Source: CADEFQ01 sp035433705
GTDB lineage: Bacteria > Pseudomonadota > Gammaproteobacteria > Steroidobacterales > Steroidobacteraceae
Direction: 5' to 3'
Assembly: GCA_035433705.1 (NCBI GenBank)
Contig: DAORVK010000018.1
Coordinates: 1-57,787, forward strand
Length of the DNA: 57,787 nucleotides
Shown here: in pieces, positions 52,335 to 57,787 of the stretch
Numbering within the stretch: the first letter of the stretch is position 1
How the letters are laid out: each line of letters begins with the position of its first letter
The notes under the pieces: generated by a model
Told to the model about the DNA's origin: nothing
The model's input: the letters and a program-made list of their open reading frames with translations, nothing else
Database searches by the model: none
Made by a program: the position numbers and the translations under genes

Positions 52335-53833
52335 CCATGGCCGCGCTTACGCTCTATCCGCAAGACGAACGGCTCGAAGGCGGCAGCCGTATTGCCTTCA
52401 ACCTCTACATGATCACGGCGGTGGCGCTGTTCGTGCTGCTGATGCTGCTCGGCCTCACGATGCGCATGACGCAGGCCACCTGGCTCACCGTTTCGCCGGT
52501 GTTCTTCTACAAGCTGCTGTCGATGCACGGCGCGGGCCTCGTAGGCACCGTGTCGCTCGCGACGACCGCGGTGATGTGGTACTTCCTGCGCAAGTACGTG
52601 CGCTTGCATCTCTGGGCATTCGTCGCGAACTATGTGCTCTTCATGCTCGGCGCGCTGTGCATCATCGCCGCGATCTTCATTGGCGGGTACGGGGCGCTGT
52701 GGACTTTCCTGTACCCGTTGCCTGTATACGGCATGGGTCTCTGGAGCACGCAGGCCGCGGCGCTGTTCATGCTCGGCTATCTCCTGATCGGTGTGGGGAG
52801 TCTCCTTTTCTATCTCGATGCCGCCGCCGCGATCATCAAGGTGCACGGCAATCTCGGGCGCGCGCTCGGCCTGCAATGGCTGTTCGGAGGCAGCATCGAT
52901 CCGGCGCATCCGAAGGCAGTGGTGGCCAGCACCATGGTGCTCATCGCCAACTCGCTCGGCATCCTTGCGGGGGCTGTCGTGCTGGTCATGAGCCTCATCA
53001 ACATTTTCTATCCCGAGGTGCCGCTCGACGCACTGTTCGCCAAGAACCTGATCTACTGGTTCGGGCACATGTATATCAACGCGACCATCTACATGGGTGT
53101 CATCGTCGTGTACGAACTGCTGCCGCGATATACCGGCAAGCCGTATCCGATTTCGCGGCCGTTCCTGTGGTCGTTCGCGGCGAGCACGGTGTTCGTGATC
53201 ATCGTGTTTCCGCATCACCTCATGATGGACTTCGCGCAGCCACGCTGGCTCACCGTCATGGGTCAGGTGGTGTCCTGGGGCGCCGGCTTCCCGGTCTTCG
53301 TGGTGACTGCCTATGGCGCGCTCACGAACCTCTATCGTTCCGGCATTCGCTGGCAGATGCCCTCGCGGCTGATCGTGCTGTCGCTGTTCGGCTGGGCGGC
53401 CGGTATCGTGCCGGCCATCATCGACGGCACGGTTCGCAACAACCTGGTCATGCACAACACGCAGTGGGTGCCGGGGCATTTCCATTTCTACCTGCTGCTT
53501 GGCGCCGTCGTGATGGCGTTGGCACTGATGTTCCATGTCATCGGTCGCGAAGACGCGGCCCGTGATCGGGCTTCCGACCGGGCGGGGTTCCTCGTGTACC
53601 TTGTCGGTGGACTGGTATTCACGTTCGCGTTTCTCGATGCGGGCCACTTGAGTGTCGCTCGCCGCATGGCGACTCACTTGCCTGAATGGACCGCCACCGA
53701 CAGGCTCGGGTCGATCGGTGCGACCCTGGTGGTGCTCGGCATGCTGTATTTCGCGATCCGCATCACTGCGGGACTGCTCAGGTCGCCACCGGGTCGCGAG
53801 ACACTCCATGCGTCTGCGGGCACTGCTGGCTAG
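52331..53833 (+). CDS. norY: Heme-copper subunit I with Asn in place of catalytic Tyr (NorY-like)
   Basis: This 500-residue protein has about 12 membrane helices. The six metal histidines of the superfamily are present: His66 (MHG), His246, His295-His296 (FPHHLM), His383 and His385 (VPGHFHFY). In oxidases the residue four after the first CuB His is the cross-linked Tyr. Here the stretch reads GHMYINATIY and that residue is Asn250. Aligned to the helix through the conserved Tyr and LP later in the same helix, no gap shifts it. This and the gene order fit sNOR, which reduces NO to N2O. An oxidase with a displaced Tyr is the alternative. Confidence 0.78.
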   Translation: MTMAALTLYPQDERLEGGSRIAFNLYMITAVALFVLLMLLGLTMRMTQATWLTVSPVFFYKLLSMHGAGLVGTVSLATTAVMWYFLRKYVRLHLWAFVANYVLFMLGALCIIAAIFIGGYGALWTFLYPLPVYGMGLWSTQAAALFMLGYLLIGVGSLLFYLDAAAAIIKVHGNLGRALGLQWLFGGSIDPAHPKAVVASTMVLIANSLGILAGAVVLVMSLINIFYPEVPLDALFAKNLIYWFGHMYINATIYMGVIVVYELLPRYTGKPYPISRPFLWSFAASTVFVIIVFPHHLMMDFAQPRWLTVMGQVVSWGAGFPVFVVTAYGALTNLYRSGIRWQMPSRLIVLSLFGWAAGIVPAIIDGTVRNNLVMHNTQWVPGHFHFYLLLGAVVMALALMFHVIGREDAARDRASDRAGFLVYLVGGLVFTFAFLDAGHLSVARRMATHLPEWTATDRLGSIGATLVVLGMLYFAIRITAGLLRSPPGRETLHASAGTAG

Positions 53834-54422
53834 CCTTGCGATCCTGGCGGCGGGCCTCGCGGTACTCTCGTACGCCACCGACGGGTTTCGCGCGTTCACG
53901 ACCGAGACTGCGCGCCGGATCGAAGTGCGTGAGCATCCGCGCCTCGTGCCGGACGTGCTGCTGCAGACAGCGAACGCACAGCCTTTGCAGTTTCGCGCGC
54001 TGCGGGGTCGCTGGCTGCTGGTCGATTTCATCTACACGCGCTGCCCAACTCTTTGTACTGCCCAAGGCAGCGAGTTCGCACGGCTGCAGGATCGGCTGGC
54101 AAAACCGATTGCGCGCAAGCAGATCACGCTGCTGAGCATCAGCTTCGATCCAGACAATGATGCCCCGGCGCGTCTCGCGGACTATCAGCAGCGCTTCGGT
54201 GATCGTGGCGCCGGCTGGATCGCCGCCCGACCGGCGGATGCAGCCAGTCTTGCGCAACTGAGCCGCGTATTCGGCGTGACCGCCGTGCCCGATGGGATGG
54301 GCGGATTCGTGCACAACGCCGCGATTGCGGTGATCGATCCGGGAGGGCATCTCGTTGCCATCCTCGACTGGGACGACCCCGGTGCGGCTGCGGCTTATGT
54401 CGAGGCGCGGCTCGTTTCATGA
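53808..54422 (+). CDS. senC: SCO1/SenC-family copper chaperone
   Basis: This 204-residue thioredoxin-fold protein has one N-terminal helix (5-23) and the copper site Cys79-xxx-Cys83 (TRCPTLC) with His169 (FVHNAAIAV). SCO proteins load CuA in subunit II. It overlaps norY by 26 bases and the next gene by four. In norSY-senC-orf1 operons this is the third gene. Confidence 0.92.
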   Translation: MRLRALLASLAILAAGLAVLSYATDGFRAFTTETARRIEVREHPRLVPDVLLQTANAQPLQFRALRGRWLLVDFIYTRCPTLCTAQGSEFARLQDRLAKPIARKQITLLSISFDPDNDAPARLADYQQRFGDRGAGWIAARPADAASLAQLSRVFGVTAVPDGMGGFVHNAAIAVIDPGGHLVAILDWDDPGAAAAYVEARLVS

Positions 54423-55060
54423 TTTCTTCGCGGCGCGTTCTTGCTTTGAGCGGCGCCGTGCTCTGGCTCGCGCTGGTGGTGCCGCCGGTCCCGCAGATCC
54501 TGCAGTCGACCATGACCCTGCAGATGCTGGTCCAGATTCCGTTGCTCGCCGCAGCAGGCTGGTTCGCCTCGTACGCGGTCCCGCGCCACGTCGAGGAAGC
54601 GCTCGCGCGCTGGAACGGGGAGGGCATCGCCGGGCTGTTGCTCGCCACATTCGCCGCTGCAGTGTGGATGCTGCCGCGGATGATGGATGCGTCAGTGGAC
54701 GATTTCCACTTCGCACTCGCGAAGTTCGCGAGTGTTCCTCTGCTGATCGGTGCGCCACTCGCGCTGAGCTGGCCGCGCATGGGTTTCGTCGTGCGGGGCG
54801 TCTTCCTGCTCGAGTCGATCGCGACTGCCTTTCGCATGGGCTGGCTTTACCTCGCCTCGCCCGAGCGTCTGTGCAGCAACTATCTCTGGAACGATCAGCA
54901 GCAGCTCGGCCGATACCTGATCGCGCTCGGCGTCGTCATGTGCCTCGTTGTGATGTGGAAGCTGATCTGGGGCCGCATGCGTATCAGCGGTACTGGTTCA
55001 GGTAACGGGTCTCGAAACGCTGTTTCGCCCAGTGCAAGGCGCGCGTGCGCGGCAGGGTGA
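54419..55060 (+). CDS. Six-helix membrane protein, orf1 of the norSY-senC-orf1 operon
   Basis: I do not recognise a named family. This 213-residue protein has about six membrane helices (residues 8-25, 33-50, 68-85, 102-117, 121-141, 165-186) and a short basic tail. It overlaps senC by four bases, so it is part of the four-gene unit and probably helps assembly or stability of the reductase. Its last 77 bases overlap the 3' end of the SQR-like gene on the other strand, so the real end may be earlier. Confidence 0.72.
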   Translation: MISSRRVLALSGAVLWLALVVPPVPQILQSTMTLQMLVQIPLLAAAGWFASYAVPRHVEEALARWNGEGIAGLLLATFAAAVWMLPRMMDASVDDFHFALAKFASVPLLIGAPLALSWPRMGFVVRGVFLLESIATAFRMGWLYLASPERLCSNYLWNDQQQLGRYLIALGVVMCLVVMWKLIWGRMRISGTGSGNGSRNAVSPSARRACAAG

Positions 55061-56111
55061 AGTTCAGCGATTTGCTGCGATAGACCAGCATGCCGCTGTC
55101 GAGCGTGTCGATGATGCACGTCAGCTCTGTCCTGAAGCCGTGTCGTGCAGGCTTGCCGCCCAGTTCTGCGGCGATGTTTCTGGCCACGGCGGCGGCCTGC
55201 AGGTCGGCCTGGTGCGCCTGCTTGGCCATCCAGTCGGGTCCGGGGTAGCTGCCGGCATCGCCCGCGACGAACACGCGCGCAAGGCCGCGTGCTCGACAGG
55301 TCTCATCGCAGGCGACGAAACCGCCTTCGGACAGCGGCAGTTCGCTGCCATCCAGCCAGGCGGGCCCAGTCAGGCCGGGCATGAAGAGGATCAGGTCGGC
55401 GCCAAGCTCGCCGCCTTCAGTCACCACCTTGCCGGCCTCGAATCGCACCGGCTTGTGACCCAGATGCGTGGCAATACCGAGTTTGCGCATGCGGTTCAGC
55501 ACTTTTTCCACGGCCGACGCACCGAGGCGCTGACCGGGCGCCTTTGACGGGTTGAAGAACACCAGTTCGAACCGGTCGCGTCGTCCCTGACGGCGCAGCA
55601 GTGTGTCGATGCCGAACAGGAATTCGAACATGGGCCCACCACGCACCGCACCGGGTTCCCTGGGGTTGCTGGCAAAGCCGATCGCGATGTGGCCGCCGTC
55701 CATCGCCCTGAGCCGGTCCCGGACCGCTTCGGCTGCCGTGATGCCTTCGCAGGGGATGATCGCGTGCTCGATGCCGGGCAACTTGCGCAGATAGCGTCCA
55801 CCGGTGGCGATGACAAGATAGTCGCTGGTCAGTTCGCCGTGATCGGTGGCGATGCGCCGCCCACCGTCGAGCACCTGCCGCACGCTTCCGGGGTGCCACC
55901 GCACCCGCTGGCGGTGAAAGAAAGCGGCCAGCGGGACACGCAGGTCGTCTGCCTGTCGCTTGCCTGACGGCAGCCAGATCAGGCTGGGCAGATAAACGAG
56001 TTCGTTGCTTGGCGATACTACGGTGATCTCATCTTGAACCCCGCGCTTGCGCAACTCGCGAATGGCGGTGAGTGCGGCAAAGCCGCTGCCGAGGATGACG
56101 ATCTGCTTCAT
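54984..56111 (-). CDS. SQR-like FAD/pyridine-nucleotide oxidoreductase
   Basis: This 375-residue flavoprotein has the FAD motif VILGSGFAALTA (residues 4-15), the ATG region VIATGGRYLRKLPG and the second FAD contact FVAGDAGSY. The layout is that of sulfide:quinone reductase and related enzymes. One Cys (about 120, IPCEG) matches the first SQR cysteine, but the second site reads GAVRGGPMFEF where SQR has a Cys, so classic sulfide oxidation is doubtful. ATG 56111 is the family start; ATG 56123 would add four residues. An AT-rich palindrome lies upstream. Confidence 0.78.
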   Translation of the reverse strand: MKQIVILGSGFAALTAIRELRKRGVQDEITVVSPSNELVYLPSLIWLPSGKRQADDLRVPLAAFFHRQRVRWHPGSVRQVLDGGRRIATDHGELTSDYLVIATGGRYLRKLPGIEHAIIPCEGITAAEAVRDRLRAMDGGHIAIGFASNPREPGAVRGGPMFEFLFGIDTLLRRQGRRDRFELVFFNPSKAPGQRLGASAVEKVLNRMRKLGIATHLGHKPVRFEAGKVVTEGGELGADLILFMPGLTGPAWLDGSELPLSEGGFVACDETCRARGLARVFVAGDAGSYPGPDWMAKQAHQADLQAAAVARNIAAELGGKPARHGFRTELTCIIDTLDSGMLVYRSKSLNFTLPRTRALHWAKQRFETRYLNQYR

Positions 56112-56121
56112 GCTACTTCGC

Positions 56122-56145
56122 ATAATGTATATTATGTTACATTAT
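56122..56145. promoter_or_regulatory. 24-bp AT-rich palindrome upstream of SQR-like gene
   Basis: ATAATGTA (56122-56129) and TACATTAT (56138-56145) are perfect inverted arms with an eight-base spacer, eleven bases from the SQR-like start. In this GC-rich DNA it stands out as an operator. AT-rich palindromes of this kind are bound by ArsR-type or Rrf2-type regulators, but I cannot name the one. Confidence 0.6.
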
Positions 56146-56198
56146 ACCTGCCAAGTACGACACTTGGCGCCCATCCGCCAATGCGGCCCCGCTGCCTG

Positions 56199-56789
56199 TC
56201 AATCCTCGCGAACCGCCTCGACCTGGATCTGCAGGTCAACTTCCTGCTTGAAGCCGAAAGCCTTGCCGTAGCTGACACCGAAATCACTGCGATTGAACTC
56301 GGCTGACGCATCGGCGCCGCAGGTTTCCTTCTTCGACATCGGGTTCGGCTTGCAGAGGAACTCGTCGATCTCGAGCGTCAGCGGCTTCGTCACGCCGTGC
56401 AACGTCAACGTGCCTACGACCTTGCCGGGCTTGCCGTCTTCGAAGTCCGTGAGCCTGCCCTGGTAGACAGCCGTCGGAAACTTCGCGACATCGAACATGT
56501 CGGGTCCTCTGGCATGCTCGTTGAGCTCGTCATTGCCGAAATCGATCGATCCCACATCGATCGTCACTTCGACAGTCCCGGTCTTCGCAGCCTGGTCCAT
56601 CACGACCGTTCCCGAAGACTTGTTGAACTTGCCTCGCCAGGTGGAAAGACCGCCCATGTGGTCTGCCTCAAAGCTCGGGTGCGTATGGTTCGGGTCCATC
56701 CTGTAAGTGACCGGTTCGGCGGATGCTGCCACCAGCCATAACACGAAAAGGCTGCCGCCAAGCGCGGCCTTCTTCGAAAACACCTGCAT
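56199..56789 (-). CDS. YceI-family periplasmic lipid-binding protein
   Basis: This 196-residue protein has a signal peptide (residues 1-24, cut near ASA) and a lipocalin-like YceI domain: DPNHTHPSFEADHMGGLSTWRGKF, FDVAKFPTAVYQG, GTLTLHGVTKPLTLEI, and NRSDFGVSYG. YceI proteins bind isoprenoids or quinones in the periplasm. GGAGGAG precedes ATG 56789. Two cysteines lie at about 157 and 168. The 67 bases upstream and 87 bases downstream are gene-free, so it may be a single-gene unit with a nearby palindrome downstream. Confidence 0.9.
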   Translation of the reverse strand: MQVFSKKAALGGSLFVLWLVAASAEPVTYRMDPNHTHPSFEADHMGGLSTWRGKFNKSSGTVVMDQAAKTGTVEVTIDVGSIDFGNDELNEHARGPDMFDVAKFPTAVYQGRLTDFEDGKPGKVVGTLTLHGVTKPLTLEIDEFLCKPNPMSKKETCGADASAEFNRSDFGVSYGKAFGFKQEVDLQIQVEAVRED

Positions 56790-56856
56790 GCGATTCTCCT
56801 CCAGCGCTGACGGAAGCGCCCCGTAATTGTTGCACGAGTGCGCGGACAAGGAACGC

Positions 56857-57786
56857 CTATGACGTCCAGTCGAGGATGACCTTCCCCGACTGACCCGAGC
56901 CCATGATCTCGAAGCCCGTGCGATAGTCGGCAATCGGCAGGCGGTGCGTGATGATCGGGCGGATATCGAGCCCACTCTGCAGCATGCTTGCCATCTTGTA
57001 CCAGGTTTCGAACATCTCGCGACCATAGACGCCTTTCAGCATCAGCCCCTTGAAGATCACCTGGTCCCAGTCGATGCCGGTGCCTTCCGGCATGATGCCG
57101 AGCATCGCGATGCTGCCGCCGTGATGCATCGTGCGCAGCATGTCGCGAAAGGCTGCCGGATTGCCCGACATCTCCATGCCGATATCGAAGCCTTCCGCCA
57201 TGCCGAGGGACTGCATTGCCCCGTCGAGGGGGTCGCGTGCGACGTTGACGATGCGTGAGGCGCCGAGGCGTTGCGCCAGGGCAAGGCGATAGTCGTTGAC
57301 ATCAGTGACCACGATGTGCCGCGCGCCCGCGAAGCGCGCGATCGCGACGGCCATGATGCCGATCGGCCCGGCGCCTGTGATCAGCACGTCCTCGCCGACG
57401 AGGCCGAATGACAGGGCCGTGTGCGTCGCGTTGCCGAAGGGATCGAGGATCGCGGCGATTTCGTCGTCGATCGCATCGGGCAGTTTGAACACGTTCACAG
57501 CCGGCAACGACATGTACTCCGCGAAACAGCCGGGACGATTGACGCCGACGCCGACCGTGTTGCGACAGAGATGACGCCGCCCCGCGCGGCAGTTGCGGCA
57601 GTATCCGCAGGTCAGGTGCCCCTCGCCCGAGACGCGGTCGCCGATCGAGAACCCGCGCACTTCTCCGCCCATCCCGACGATCTCGCCACAATATTCATGC
57701 CCCACGGCCATCGGCACCCTGATCGTGCGGCGCGCCCAGTCGTCCCATTTGTAGATGTGCATGTCGGTGCCGCAGATTGCGGTCTT
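56857..57786 (-). CDS. tdh: L-threonine 3-dehydrogenase, 5' end beyond window
   Basis: About 309 residues are seen and some 33 N-terminal residues are cut by the window edge. The zinc enzyme oxidises threonine to 2-amino-3-ketobutyrate. Catalytic KTAICGTDMHIY, VGHEYCGEIVG, the structural-zinc cysteines CGYCRNCRAGRRHLC, the Rossmann GAGPIGIMA and the YGREMFETWYKMA stretch are all Tdh-specific. No kbl follows on this strand within the window. Confidence 0.95.
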   Translation of the reverse strand, partial: KTAICGTDMHIYKWDDWARRTIRVPMAVGHEYCGEIVGMGGEVRGFSIGDRVSGEGHLTCGYCRNCRAGRRHLCRNTVGVGVNRPGCFAEYMSLPAVNVFKLPDAIDDEIAAILDPFGNATHTALSFGLVGEDVLITGAGPIGIMAVAIARFAGARHIVVTDVNDYRLALAQRLGASRIVNVARDPLDGAMQSLGMAEGFDIGMEMSGNPAAFRDMLRTMHHGGSIAMLGIMPEGTGIDWDQVIFKGLMLKGVYGREMFETWYKMASMLQSGLDIRPIITHRLPIADYRTGFEIMGSGQSGKVILDWTS

Positions 57787-57787
57787 C

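Noticed and set aside
52331..53833. Standard cytochrome c oxidase subunit I
   Set aside because: The catalytic Tyr position is Asn and the gene order is norSY-senC-orf1; left as the alternative.
52205..54031. Long minus-strand frame opposite the NO reductase genes
   Set aside because: It is Gln/His/Arg-rich shadow sequence with no family features; the plus strand has the CuA and heme motifs.
1..57787. CRISPR array, tRNA/rRNA or transposase
   Set aside because: I saw no evenly spaced direct repeats, no tRNA-like cloverleaf sequence and no transposase or integrase motif on either strand.

Overview
The window is a GC-rich, gene-dense bacterial chromosome or scaffold segment with one 100-N assembly gap at 16125-16224. 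The gene families point to a gammaproteobacterium: a type II secretion block next to a rhombosortase, the fabD-fabG-acpP-fabF-pabB-pabC-mltG-tmk-holB-pilZ order, an AddAB-like repair pair of the kind seen in xanthomonad/Nevskiales-type lineages, and ETF, FadJ and Tdh. I cannot name the species. Most genes overlap by ATGA or TGATG junctions, so they form a few long operons. I saw no tRNA, rRNA, CRISPR array, transposase or phage gene.

Layout. (1) 1-2643, minus strand: an aconitase-type dehydratase (two subunits) followed by an isocitrate-lyase-family C-C lyase cut by the window edge, which looks like a short dehydrate-then-cleave module for a branched malate-like acid. Divergent from it (2777-5859) are a hydantoinase-type cyclic amidohydrolase, a peroxiredoxin and a CurA-type reductase. 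(2) 5866-9577, minus strand: an IclR regulator, etfBA and a Bcr/CflA exporter. Divergent from IclR (9733-16098) are an FAD-linked oxidase, an MFS carrier and an OppBCDF-type ABC importer with no binding protein. (3) 16257-21035: a VOC protein, then an unknown small protein, a His-tailed bicupin protein, a CaiB-type CoA transferase and an AlaA-like aminotransferase. (4) 21065-26969: the AddB/AddA-like helicase-nuclease. (5) 26991-32542, minus strand: gspG-H-I-J-K-L-M-N of a type II secretion system, head to head with a rhombosortase gene (32563-33186). (6) 33217-41828: fatty-acid, folate, murein and replication genes. (7) 41829-47614: a cNMP-rhodanese protein, FadJ, an EEP-family hydrolase, an orphan TIR-like protein, an unknown protein and a PAP2 phosphatase. 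(8) 47673-51223, minus strand: copper genes copA, copB and a cytochrome c/SnoaL fusion. (9) 51339-56789: an AhpD-like protein, a four-gene heme-copper operon, an SQR-like flavoprotein and YceI. (10) The end of tdh.

The most interesting unit is 51789-55060. It has a CuA subunit II, a heme-copper subunit I, a SCO/SenC copper chaperone and a six-helix membrane protein. Subunit I keeps all heme and CuB histidines, but the residue four after the first CuB histidine, which is the cross-linked tyrosine in true O2-reducing oxidases, is asparagine (Asn250). Gene order and this substitution match the norSY-senC-orf1 (sNOR) type of CuA-containing nitric oxide reductase. I therefore predict an NO reductase rather than a cytochrome oxidase, sitting beside copper-handling genes that could supply or buffer its copper.
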